A program made the position numbers and the translations under genes. The notes under the pieces are model-generated. The model saw only the letters and a list, made by a program, of their open reading frames with translations, did not search any database and was not told the DNA's origin. This document shows positions 33,055 through 40,744 of a stretch of DNA of 40,744 nucleotides, in pieces. Origin of the DNA: Candidatus Aminicenantota bacterium (GTDB lineage: Bacteria > Acidobacteriota > Aminicenantia > Aminicenantales > Aminicenantaceae). The stretch spans positions 1 through 40,744 of the forward strand of contig DRHQ01000141.1 of NCBI GenBank assembly GCA_011049545.1. The letters run 5' to 3'. The stretch's first letter is position 1. The number at the start of each line of letters is the position of its first letter.

Positions 33055-33383
33055 TATTATTCCCCCCTTTAAAGTTTAACGCATAGACATGCCCTTCCGT
33101 TGATATTATGCAGGGTCTGTTTTCTTGTAGGATTTGTCTTATGTAGGGGCTTGATTTATCAAGCCCACCTTTTTGTAGATATAAATAAACTGAACGGTTT
33201 TAATTTTTCTTATCTAGGGGTACCTTTCTTGTAGGAGTTTGATTTATCAAGCCCACCTTTTTTCATGAGGATGGCTCTCCTTATCAAGGTTTGCCCTTTG
33301 CTGGAAAAGGCAGTCCGGACAGTCAGTAGTAATGAGCGAAGCTTCGCTTTTAAGAATTTTTTCTTTTTTCTCCGGCCAAACAC
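33055..33383. other. Gap between the HD-GYP gene and ftsK
   Basis: 329 bases at the convergent end of the HD-GYP and ftsK genes. It holds two copies of the GGGCTTGAT palindrome family (33141-33257) and, at 33335-33348, a small palindrome AGCGAAGCTTCGCT followed by TTTT that might weakly terminate transcription. No gene is seen. Confidence 0.5.
33141..33257. repeat. Two units of the GGGCTTGAT palindrome family
   Basis: One intact palindrome at 33147-33166 (GGGCTTGAT, TT, ATCAAGCCC) and one degraded at 33235-33254 (left arm GAGTTTGAT). Both are preceded by GTAGG and followed by ACCTTTT. Between them is a spacer with AACTGAACGGTTTTAATTTT that also appears in the copies upstream of ftsK. Confidence 0.75.
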
Positions 33384-35699
33384 TTACTCATCTCTTTCGA
33401 TTTTTTCCAGATACGATTGAGGATCCACCAAAAATTCTCTGGGCTTGCTTCCCTCAGAAGGGGCCACTATTCCTTCATGTTCCAGCTGGTCAATGATCCT
33501 GGCAGCCCGGGCGTAACCCAACTTGAGCTTTCTCTGAAGATAAGAGGCAGAAGCCTGGCCTGTAACGAGTATGAGCTTAAGAGCTTTATCATAGAGTTCA
33601 TCTTTTTCGCCGTTTTCCTCCCAGACCTGGTCAGTTTGGCTTTTGAGGGTTTTGACAATTTTTTCATCATAGCTTGGGCTTGCCTGTTCCTTAACAAACT
33701 TAACCAGTCTGGTGATTTCAGGAACAGAAATAAAAGAACTATGCAATCTAATATTGCGAGGATAATTAGGAGGCATAAAGAGCATGTCTCCTAAGCCAAG
33801 GAGTTTTTCAGCTCCGGATGTATCAAGGATGATTCGAGAGTCAATCTTTGAGGGAACGCGGAAGGCTATACGGCTGGAAAAGTTATTTTTGATAGTCCCG
33901 GTTATCACATCTATCGAGGGCCGCTGAGTGGCCATCACGAGGTGAATACCCACTGCCCGGGCTAATTGAGCCAGGCGGGCAATGCAATACTCCACATCTT
34001 GAGCCCCGATCATCATCAATTCTGCTAATTCATCGATGATGATGACGAGATACGAGAGGGGCTTGAGTTTTTCTTTATCATCTTCTGTGAGGGTCTCTTT
34101 TTTTTCTTTAAATATTTGTTTTACCTGGTGATTGTATTGTTCGATATTTCTTGCTTTGAGAACACCCAACTTTTGGTATCTCTCTTCCATTCTTTTTGTT
34201 GTATCAAACAAAATCTTGCCTGCCTTCTTGGCGTCCGTAATAACAGGGCAGAGAAGGTGAGGGATTCCGTCCCAAAACGTGAATTCTAATCTTTTGGGAT
34301 CGATGAGGATGAGCTTGACTTCTTCAGGTGTAGCCTTGAAAAGAATGCTGGCGATAAGTGAGTTGAGAGCTACGCTTTTTCCTGTTCCAGTGGCCCCGGC
34401 AATAAGAAGATGGGGCATGATGGCTAAATCTGTGACATAAACCTCACCATGAATAGTCTTCCCCAGGGCAAAAGTCAGTTTAGAAGGAGAGTCCTGGAAT
34501 TTCTCCGATTGTATTACGTCTTTGAGTTTAATGATTTCTCTTTTGTTATTGGGAATCTCAACTCCCAGAGAAGATCTGCCCGGCATTCTTTGAACCCTGA
34601 CCGATTCTGCCCCTAATGCCAGGGAGAGATCTTCTGTGAGGTTAGCCACCTGGCTCACTTTTATTCCTGGATATGGATAGAATTCATAAGTGGTGACCAC
34701 AGGGCCAGGATGATACTCTTTGACTTCCCCCTCGACGCGGAATTCCCCTAATTTCTCCTCTATCTGTTGTTTTTTTTCATAGAGTTCGTTTTTATCGATT
34801 TTTTCATAGGGTTTTCCAGGATCCAAAAGAGTAAGAGGTGGAAAATTGTAGTCCTCTTTTCCTTCCATTTCAGGAAAAAGATACTTTTCGGGCAAAGTAG
34901 GAGGGACAGGTTTTGTTACTGCAGGTTCTGGCCCAAGTTCTTTTTTTATTTCTTTTTTTCTTTTTTTTAGTTTCGATTTTTCAGCTTTTTTCTCTTGCAG
35001 TAAAGAATATTTTTCGACAACTTTTTTCCTCATCTTCTCCCGGCGCTTTGATTTTTGGTAACGGATAATTTGGATCCTGACTTCTTTGAAAGCGAAGCGA
35101 AAAAACCGCTGAAAGATGCGGAAGATATTTCCAAAAGAAATTTTAGTGGAGAAGATGAAAAAAAGGATAAGGAGAACAAAAAGAACAAGGTAGGTTCCAA
35201 CATGGCCAAAATATCGAATCAAAAAGGAAGATATTAATTCACCGCTAAAACCTCCGCCTGAAAGCTCTGTTCCTCCGAGAGAAAAAATTGGGAACAGCAT
35301 GAAAAAAAGGGAACTGCCGATGAGAACAAGAAAAAGAGACCCTGAAGTCTTTAGGATGAATCGCTTCTCCTTATCGGAAGAGAAAGTCTGGAGACCAAGG
35401 TAAAAAAATGCTAAAGACAGAAGGAAAGAAGCGAGTCCTAAAACTTGAAGTATAGCATCCGAGAGGAAAGCGCCAACTCTTCCCGTATAATTATGGATTT
35501 TTTGGCTGGCATCAGAAGCATTGGCCCAACCTGTGTTGGTCCAGGAAGGGTCACGTGAATCATAGCTTATGAGGCTTATAAAGATGAAAACAGCAAGAAA
35601 AATGAGGAAGATTCCGGTTATTTCAAAAGATCGGATTCCCCTTTTTTTGAGAAACTTTAGAGAAGACGACTCTAATATATCCCTTCTCTTCTTTCTCAT
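33384..35699 (-). CDS. ftsK: DNA translocase FtsK
   Basis: 771 residues. Four or five membrane spans at the N-terminus (to about 205), a Lys/Glu-rich linker (about 210-290), then the alpha-beta motor with Walker A GATGTGKS (about 433-441), Walker B LVIIIDELAELMM, and a C-terminal winged-helix gamma domain (GQASASYLQRKLKLGYARAARIIDQLE) that reads KOPS-like sites. FtsK pumps DNA at the septum for chromosome dimer resolution. Length is like short FtsK/SpoIIIE rather than the long E. coli form. A TATAAT lies just seven bases before the ATG. It is flanked on both sides by the same repeat family. Confidence 0.95.
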   Translation of the reverse strand: MRKKRRDILESSSLKFLKKRGIRSFEITGIFLIFLAVFIFISLISYDSRDPSWTNTGWANASDASQKIHNYTGRVGAFLSDAILQVLGLASFLLSLAFFYLGLQTFSSDKEKRFILKTSGSLFLVLIGSSLFFMLFPIFSLGGTELSGGGFSGELISSFLIRYFGHVGTYLVLFVLLILFFIFSTKISFGNIFRIFQRFFRFAFKEVRIQIIRYQKSKRREKMRKKVVEKYSLLQEKKAEKSKLKKRKKEIKKELGPEPAVTKPVPPTLPEKYLFPEMEGKEDYNFPPLTLLDPGKPYEKIDKNELYEKKQQIEEKLGEFRVEGEVKEYHPGPVVTTYEFYPYPGIKVSQVANLTEDLSLALGAESVRVQRMPGRSSLGVEIPNNKREIIKLKDVIQSEKFQDSPSKLTFALGKTIHGEVYVTDLAIMPHLLIAGATGTGKSVALNSLIASILFKATPEEVKLILIDPKRLEFTFWDGIPHLLCPVITDAKKAGKILFDTTKRMEERYQKLGVLKARNIEQYNHQVKQIFKEKKETLTEDDKEKLKPLSYLVIIIDELAELMMIGAQDVEYCIARLAQLARAVGIHLVMATQRPSIDVITGTIKNNFSSRIAFRVPSKIDSRIILDTSGAEKLLGLGDMLFMPPNYPRNIRLHSSFISVPEITRLVKFVKEQASPSYDEKIVKTLKSQTDQVWEENGEKDELYDKALKLILVTGQASASYLQRKLKLGYARAARIIDQLEHEGIVAPSEGSKPREFLVDPQSYLEKIERDE

Positions 35700-35706
35700 T
35701 GTCAGA

Positions 35707-35712
35707 ATTATA
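35707..35712 (-). promoter_or_regulatory. Perfect -10 hexamer next to the ftsK start
   Basis: TATAAT on the - strand ends seven bases before the ftsK ATG. No Shine-Dalgarno and only a poor -35 (TTAGTA, 17 bases away) are present. Transcription from it would begin at or next to the start codon. Confidence 0.4.
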
Positions 35713-35739
35713 TCATATTTATATTGTTTTACTAAATGT

Positions 35740-36028
35740 AGGAATTTGATTTCTCGTAGGGGCTTGATTTATCAAGCCCACCTTTTTGGATATATAAATA
35801 AACTGGACGGTTTTAGTTTTTCTTATGTAGGGATTCTTTTCTTGCAGGGGCTTCATTTCTTGTAGGGGCTTGATTTATCAAGCCCACCTTTTGAATCTAT
35901 AGATAAACTGGACGGTTTTAGTTTTTCTTATGTAGGGATTCTTTTCTTGCTGGGGTTTGATTTCTTGTAGGGGCTTGATTCATCAAGCCCACCTTTTTGG
36001 ATCTATAAATAAACTGAACGGTTTTAAT
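35740..36028. repeat. Tandem array of three 105-base units with GGGCTTGAT palindromes
   Basis: Palindromes at 35760-35779, 35866-35885 and 35971-35990, each GGGCTTGAT plus two bases plus ATCAAGCCC. Spacing is 106 and 105 bases. Each unit reads GTAGG, palindrome, ACCTTTT, then a TATAAATAAACTG-ACGGTTTTA block and a CTTATGTAGGGATTC block. The same family sits on the other side of ftsK. Confidence 0.85.
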
Positions 36029-36835
36029 TCATTCTTCTATTTGATAGAAAAAATTAAAGAGAGCTACAAACTGGGAAATTGACAACTGTTCGGGGCGGAG
36101 GTTTCTCTCCAGCCCGAATTTATTAAGTGCCTCGTCTACTTGAGGTAGCAGGAAATTGAGTTTTTCTAAATTCTTACGAAGAATTTTTCTTCTGTGTTTG
36201 AAAACTCCTTTTAAAAATTGTCGAAAAAGTTCTTCCTGCTCTATCAAAAAAAGAGGAATGTCTCTGCTCTTTAAAGAAATCAAGGCGGAGTGAACTTTAG
36301 GAGGAGGAGAGAAACTTCCTGGGGCAACGATAAAAAGAAGCTTTGTAGAAAAATGAATCTGGAAGAGGATAGAGAGAGGAGCATATTTTTTCGATCCGGG
36401 CTGGCCGCAAATTCTTTCCGCAACCTCTTTCTGGAGAAGAAAGATACACTCTGAAAAGAGCTCTTTCTCTTGAAGCACTTTGAACAGCAGCGGGGACGAA
36501 AGAGAATAGGGCAAGTTTCCCACAAGTTTCACCTTATTTTTAAAATTTTGCGCTTTCATGAGCTTGCTGAAATCAACTTTCATGATATCTTCTTCTAAAA
36601 TCGTTAAATTCGGAATGTTTTTTTTCTGGAGGAAAGGAATAAAAGATGGATCTTTCTCGATAGCGATAACCTTTCCTGCTGTTGCTGTCAGAGGAAATGT
36701 TAGTGCTCCCTTACCTGCTCCTATTTCGATGATAAGGTCATCTTTCTGCGGAGAGATGTGAAGAATGATCTTTTTTAGGACGGCATCATCTTTCAAGAAA
36801 TGCTGCCCCATTGCCTTTATTTTAGTTCTTTTCAA
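36029..36835 (-). CDS. rsmA: 16S rRNA dimethyladenosine transferase RsmA
   Basis: 268 residues, normal length. GQHFLKDDAVLKKI at the N-terminus, the SAM-binding motif EIGAGKGALTFPL (about 37-49), the catalytic NLPYSLSSPL (about 107-116), and the C-terminal helical domain. RsmA/KsgA dimethylates two adjacent adenines near the 3' end of 16S rRNA. The start is a TTG at 36835, since an in-frame stop lies at 36854-36856, within the end of the mobile-like element; a shorter start at ATG 36811 would begin MGQHF. The element may supply its promoter. Confidence 0.94.
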   Translation of the reverse strand: MKRTKIKAMGQHFLKDDAVLKKIILHISPQKDDLIIEIGAGKGALTFPLTATAGKVIAIEKDPSFIPFLQKKNIPNLTILEEDIMKVDFSKLMKAQNFKNKVKLVGNLPYSLSSPLLFKVLQEKELFSECIFLLQKEVAERICGQPGSKKYAPLSILFQIHFSTKLLFIVAPGSFSPPPKVHSALISLKSRDIPLFLIEQEELFRQFLKGVFKHRRKILRKNLEKLNFLLPQVDEALNKFGLERNLRPEQLSISQFVALFNFFYQIEE

Positions 36836-36853
36836 CCGTTTTGACCTGAGAAA

Positions 36854-37066
36854 CTAATACAAACGCAGTTATCATTGTTACATTGTCATAGCAAGCGACC
36901 GAAGAGAGCGTAGCAATTTAACCAGGAAAAAGGTTGAGATTGCCACCTCGCTTCTTTCCTCGCAATGACATATAAATAAAATGAGATTGCTTAGCCTGTT
37001 CCGGGCAAAGCGAAGGAATCTTCTTCGCTCCTCGCACTGACATTCTATTTAATGCGTTTGTATTAG
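36854..37066. mobile_element. MITE-like element with 14-base inverted ends and CATTGCGAG-type palindromes
   Basis: CTAATACAAACGCA (36854-36867) is exactly reverse-complemented at 37053-37066. Inside, TGTCATAGCAAGCGACC (36885-36901) pairs imperfectly with CTTCTTTCCTCGCAATGACA (36951-36970), and a second degraded copy runs 36983-37042. I recognise the TGTCATTGCGAG...GCAATCTC pattern as a palindromic repeat found in many unrelated bacteria. The right end touches the gltS stop. No protein is encoded. Confidence 0.7.
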
Positions 37067-37067
37067 G

Positions 37068-38456
37068 TCATTTTCTGGATTTGTGGATCCAGCCATTGAA
37101 GAAAGCCACAGCCAGCGCGGCTATGATGGAGGCTGCCCCGATGGAATACGTTAGAGCAATCCCGTAGTTATAAATCAATATCGGAGCTGCTGCTGTAATA
37201 AATCCTCCTCCCATCATGGGTTCATATAGGATTTGTTTGAAACCAAAGGATTTTGCCGCCGGTGTCTTGAAGTTCGGATCAGCAACGCGGAGCAATAGAA
37301 GACCGAGTGCTGTGACTCCCGTCTGCATGCCATATTCGGTGATACTCCGCTCAAACCAGGCCTCAGGAAGCATACGCGGCGCAATAAACCATGTGGCAAA
37401 AAGGACCCAGGCCAGACCGACAACCATCAAAATTGAAAACGGCAAGAAAAAGGCAAAAAACACATCCAGCTTTATGGAAGCGATTGCAGATATTACCAGG
37501 AAATCGAGGGCCAATCCCAGGATGCGGTCGAATGTCTGTCTATCCAGATACTTAGAAAGTCCGGTTTTACTGCCGAAAATCTGGATAAAAAGACCTCCCA
37601 TCATGGCCAGTGGAAAGAGCGGGAAGGCCTTAAACAGGTCGGGCTCCATGTTGGCGCTCAGACTTTTGATGCCTTTGAGCATAAACCATCCGATGAGAAT
37701 CGCTACACCGACCCAAGCTGCATGAAAGGCAAAAGGTTCGAGGGTATCAGGGGATATGGTAGTGATCGAACCAGGCGTTCTCTTATCTGGAGGTATCAGA
37801 CCTCGGGTTTCCGCCCGCGACAACAGCTTCGGTGATTTGATGACTTTTGTGTAGCCACGCCTTGCGGCCAGATTGATCATGGCCATTCCGAAGACCACAG
37901 CGCTGATCACGCCAACTGTTGCGGACATCAAACCAAGGTCAGATCCGGCTTGGAAGCCGAGTTGATCGAACGCTTCGGCCATCCCGGCCGCGGTTCCGTG
38001 TCCTCCCGAGAAACCGATTTCGAGAAGACAGCCGAAGAAATGGGGGACGCCGAATACCGGCGTTAGCAAAATGATGGTGATTCCCACCCCGACCATATAC
38101 TGCCCCATGCCCACAAGCCACCCGTAGCATAATTGCGGCCCTCCTTCTTTCCAAATCGACTTAAAGGAAGGAACGGCAAATCCGAGAAACAGGCAGGCAA
38201 ACACAATATTGATCAATCGGCCCGGATAGAGCGACCAGGAGTTCATAATTTCCTGGGGGATGAAGGTGAAGAGGTACTTCCCGCAGACATAAGGTCCGAG
38301 AAGAAGCCCAATAAACCCGGCAATGACCGAGGCGGGCAAAAAGAGTCTCTGAAGCAACACCAACCTTGTTCGTAGATATTTACCAACAAGAAGCAGAAGA
38401 CTCAACCAGCAAATATCTACCATCAGATTTGTGAGTTGAGCGCCGGTTATTTCCAT
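37068..38456 (-). CDS. gltS: Sodium/glutamate symporter GltS family
   Basis: 462 residues, about ten or more membrane spans over two similar halves. The GltS-type Gly-rich loops are visible: GFSGGHGTAAGMAEAF (about 150) and TGVTALGLLLLRVADP (about 375). The family imports L-glutamate with sodium. It is longer than E. coli GltS (401) by an extended central loop (about 205-240). AAGGAAA is seven bases before the ATG. It lies downstream of the DAACS transporter gene on the same strand (141-base gap). Substrate is by family only; base composition appears more G+C-rich than the genes to its left. Confidence 0.88.
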   Translation of the reverse strand: MEITGAQLTNLMVDICWLSLLLLVGKYLRTRLVLLQRLFLPASVIAGFIGLLLGPYVCGKYLFTFIPQEIMNSWSLYPGRLINIVFACLFLGFAVPSFKSIWKEGGPQLCYGWLVGMGQYMVGVGITIILLTPVFGVPHFFGCLLEIGFSGGHGTAAGMAEAFDQLGFQAGSDLGLMSATVGVISAVVFGMAMINLAARRGYTKVIKSPKLLSRAETRGLIPPDKRTPGSITTISPDTLEPFAFHAAWVGVAILIGWFMLKGIKSLSANMEPDLFKAFPLFPLAMMGGLFIQIFGSKTGLSKYLDRQTFDRILGLALDFLVISAIASIKLDVFFAFFLPFSILMVVGLAWVLFATWFIAPRMLPEAWFERSITEYGMQTGVTALGLLLLRVADPNFKTPAAKSFGFKQILYEPMMGGGFITAAAPILIYNYGIALTYSIGAASIIAALAVAFFNGWIHKSRK

Positions 38457-38597
38457 TAAATGTTTCCTTATGCAAGAAAATTGGAATTCATATCGTATTC
38501 AGATTGATTCTGCCTCATTTCCTTGGAAAACGCTTCATGAAAATGTTTTTTTCTTTTTGTCACCGTTCTCAGCGCGTTTGAATTGCATCTCTAAGCT

Positions 38598-39977
38598 CTA
38601 TGGCGGATGGAGTTCGTTCTCTGAGTGGGCGATGACTGTCGCCGCAGCTACATCACCTGTGATATTGATAACGGTGCGGGACATATCCAGGATGCGTTCC
38701 ACACCCAGGATAAGTGCGATGCCTTCCAGGGGGATCCCCACTTGTCTGAGAACGATAACCAGCATGAGCACGCCCATGGCTGGTGCTCCGGCAGCTCCGA
38801 TGGAGGCGAGCGTTGCCGTGAGAACGATGGCCAGCTGGTCGCCGAACCCCAGGTTCATGCCATAGACCTGGGCAATAAAAATGGCTGTTACTCCCTGATA
38901 GAGAGCTGTTCCGTTCATATTTATAGTCGCGCCCAGGGGAAGGACGAAACTTGAAATCTGCTTTGAAACGCCGATGTTGTCTTCAGCGCACTCCATGGTG
39001 ACGGGCAGAGTAGCGGAACTTGAGCAAGTGCTGAAGGCAATCAATTGAGCCTTGATAATCCCCTTCCAGAACTTTAAATAAGGATATTTTGTGAAGAGCC
39101 AGACAACAGCCGGGTAAGTCAAAGCGAGGATGAGCAGTCCTCCGATAACGACCGCACAATATCGGACAAGGGACATCAATATATCAACGCCGAATGTGCC
39201 CACAACTGCAGCGATGAGAGCGAAGACAGCAAACGGGGCGATTTTTATCACAATCTCGACGATTTTAATCATGATGTCATTTATCGCTTGGAAAAACGAA
39301 ATTACCGGCTTCATTTTTGCTTTGTTAAGAAGAGAGATGACCACTCCCATAAACATTGCTATAAAGATGATCTGTAACATGTTAGCCCTGACAAATGAAT
39401 CGGCTGGATTGTCAGGAATAATGTCGATGAGGATTTCCCCTATGCTTGGCCTTTCCTTGGCACGTATTTTCTGCATATCTGCGGTCTGCCCGTAGCTCGC
39501 CTTGAGTTCAGCCTGAACGTTTTCAGGGAGATTGCTGCCGGGTTGCAGACTGTTAGCCAGAAAAAGGCCTAGGGCAACAGCCGACACGTAATAAGCAATA
39601 TAGAAAGCGAATGTTTTTGTGCCAACACGCCCCAGTTTGCGCAGGTCGCCGAGAGATGCAACGCCAACCAGTAATGAGGCAAAAATCAGAGGAATTACAA
39701 CCATTTTTATAAGACGGATAAAAGCCGTCCCCACAGGGCGGATAACCGCTGCATCCGGACCGAAGATCACACCAGTAACAGCTCCGAGAATCAGCCCAAC
39801 GAAAATCTGTGTAGGTATGCCTGTTCGGCGAAGGGTTGTTAAAATCAAGATAACAATGGCTGCAAGCATCAGCAGGATCTGGATGATTTTGATGCTGAGT
39901 GTGTCTGCCGGGTGGCCCAGAGTATAAGAAATAGCAAAGAGAGCAACGGCAGCAACTGCTCCGGCGATTCGCCTCAT
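38598..39977 (-). CDS. Dicarboxylate/amino acid:cation symporter (GltP/DctA family)
   Basis: 459 residues. DAACS signatures: the Ser-rich hairpin CSSSATLPVTM (about 325), NMNGTALYQG in TM7, the GAAGAP hairpin 2, and DMSRTVINITGD in TM8 that binds substrate. A large loop (about 155-200) sits between TM spans. The family imports glutamate, aspartate or C4-dicarboxylates with sodium or protons. A GGAGG Shine-Dalgarno lies four bases before the ATG. It leads into the unrelated GltS gene on the same strand, giving two possible glutamate importers in a row. Confidence 0.92.
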   Translation of the reverse strand: MRRIAGAVAAVALFAISYTLGHPADTLSIKIIQILLMLAAIVILILTTLRRTGIPTQIFVGLILGAVTGVIFGPDAAVIRPVGTAFIRLIKMVVIPLIFASLLVGVASLGDLRKLGRVGTKTFAFYIAYYVSAVALGLFLANSLQPGSNLPENVQAELKASYGQTADMQKIRAKERPSIGEILIDIIPDNPADSFVRANMLQIIFIAMFMGVVISLLNKAKMKPVISFFQAINDIMIKIVEIVIKIAPFAVFALIAAVVGTFGVDILMSLVRYCAVVIGGLLILALTYPAVVWLFTKYPYLKFWKGIIKAQLIAFSTCSSSATLPVTMECAEDNIGVSKQISSFVLPLGATINMNGTALYQGVTAIFIAQVYGMNLGFGDQLAIVLTATLASIGAAGAPAMGVLMLVIVLRQVGIPLEGIALILGVERILDMSRTVINITGDVAAATVIAHSENELHPP

Positions 39978-40134
39978 GAGTCCTCCTTACGTCCAGGGTA
40001 GGTTTTGGCCAGATAATGTTATTGCACTGTTCATGCCTAAAGTCAATATTTCAGGAAATTAAAATTCATAATATCTGCTTGTTCTTCTCAAGTCAATTTA
40101 CGCTTGTTTATTTGGATTCTTGAATAAAGATTTC

Positions 40135-40744
40135 TTATTGGCCAGGAGGGAAATTAGGGAATTTAATTATATTTAAAAGTATTAAAGACATTATTAGCAT
40201 TAAGATCATCAATACAATCCGGATGATTCCTTCTCCTTTTTTCACAGAAACCTTTGCCGACCACCATGCCCCGGATGCAGTTCCTGCTGCAAGGGCCAGC
40301 CCAAACTTCCAGTTCACATTGCTAGTGAAAATGAAAACAAGCAGTGCTGGAATTGTATAAATAAATATTATAAAAACCTTGTGCATGTTGACCCGGACAA
40401 GGCCGATTTTCATCAAGTGATATATCGATGCCATAAGCACAAATCCCACTCCGACCTGGATAAAACCTCCATAAAGTCCGATGGCAAACATTGCAGGATA
40501 AATAAACCAGGAATTATGATGAAGGCTTTCGTTCTGGTTTTTCTTTTGATTTGATCTCTGGAAAATCATTGAGATGATGACACCAATCATGACATAACCT
40601 AAAATATCCTTGAAGAGTTCATCACTGATGTTGACGGCGATGATGGAGCCAGCTATAGCTCCTGGCAGGGCGAAAGCAGCCAATTTTAAGCTCAGTTTGA
40701 ATTCGGAGTATTTTTCCTGGCGAAAGGATAAAATTGCAGAAAAA
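40135..40744 (-). CDS. TauE/SafE-family membrane permease, 5' end missing
   Basis: About 203 residues visible. The frame stays open to the window edge (SFRQEKYSEFKLSLKL before the TTG at 40683), so that TTG is not the true start and about 50 N-terminal residues lie outside. Six or so membrane spans, with the TauE-type second half GLYGGFIQVGVGFVLM (about residue 95 of the visible part) and the ALAAGTASGAWWSAKVSVKKGEG motif. TauE/SafE proteins move sulphur-containing or organic anions, but individual substrates are mostly unknown. A 157-base gap separates it from the DAACS gene. Confidence 0.85.
   Translation of the reverse strand, partial: FSAILSFRQEKYSEFKLSLKLAAFALPGAIAGSIIAVNISDELFKDILGYVMIGVIISMIFQRSNQKKNQNESLHHNSWFIYPAMFAIGLYGGFIQVGVGFVLMASIYHLMKIGLVRVNMHKVFIIFIYTIPALLVFIFTSNVNWKFGLALAAGTASGAWWSAKVSVKKGEGIIRIVLMILMLIMSLILLNIIKFPNFPPGQ

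Larger units (their letters stand above)
35700..36028. other. Repeat-filled gap between rsmA and ftsK
   Basis: 329 bases. Apart from the -10 near ftsK it consists of three tandem units of the GGGCTTGAT family. No gene or classical terminator is seen; the palindromes themselves could end or stabilise transcripts. Confidence 0.6.

Noticed and set aside
33335-33352. Rho-independent terminator after the HD-GYP gene
   Set aside because: The palindrome leaves only a five-base stem once a loop is allowed, with four T; too weak to call.
35740-36028. CRISPR array from regularly spaced palindromes
   Set aside because: Only three units, spacing about 105 bases, and the DNA between palindromes is itself repeated rather than unique, so there are no spacers.
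37216-37725. 169-residue frame on the + strand inside gltS
   Set aside because: It is antisense to a clear membrane transporter, lacks a Shine-Dalgarno and has the basic, Pro/Arg-rich look of a shadow frame.

Overview
The window reads as a chromosomal segment of a diderm, LPS-exporting bacterium with fairly A+T-rich DNA. Evidence for an outer membrane is a full Tol-Pal set (TolQ, TolR, a TolA/TonB-like protein, TolB, Pal, CpoB) and LPS-export genes (an LptC/OstA protein and LptB). There is no rRNA or tRNA to place it. The combination of HPr kinase, RpoN, RapZ and a PTS without permeases, a RicT/PSP1 gene after holB, and a diderm envelope would fit an Acidobacteriota/Aminicenantes-like lineage, but that placement is inference from gene content only.

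Region 1 (1-10980, + strand) is a dense housekeeping and regulatory run: recJ (cut by the window edge), the LptC/OstA gene, lptB, rpoN, hpf, an EIIA of the PtsN type, hprK and rapZ. After a 178-base gap with a sigma70-like promoter come a mannose-type EIIA, HPr and enzyme I. Together these form a phosphorelay with two EIIA outputs and HPr-Ser46 control, but no EIIB or EIIC is seen. It therefore looks regulatory rather than a sugar importer.

Region 2 (about 11000-17767, - strand) holds a small unknown gene, a stand-alone cupin, ssb, and the Tol-Pal genes. A 678-base non-coding block carrying an insertion-like element separates tolB from pal, and pal has its own strong promoter. Region 3 (17768-20147) is a repeat-laden gap followed by a KtrB/KtrA potassium uptake pair; ktrB appears to start at a rare ATT codon behind a perfect Shine-Dalgarno sequence.

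Region 4 (20421-33054) mixes signalling and DNA repair: a REC-like/GAF/GGDEF/PilZ protein, an unknown coiled-coil protein, an MrfA-type helicase divergent from a shortened uvrA, then holB and ricT, an ECF sigma/anti-sigma pair, and an HD-GYP protein. Cyclic-di-GMP making, breaking and binding domains are all present within 13 kb.

Region 5 (33055-40744, - strand) holds ftsK and rsmA, each preceded by repeat DNA, then two unrelated sodium/glutamate-type symporters in tandem and a truncated TauE/SafE permease. The symporter pair looks more G+C-rich than its surroundings. Three families of non-coding repeats occupy most of the long intergenic gaps and are the least explained content of the window. 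I found no obvious new defence or biosynthetic system; the best leads are the ATT start, the HprK and UvrA variants, the fused LptC/OstA protein, the GGDEF-PilZ protein and the repeat families.
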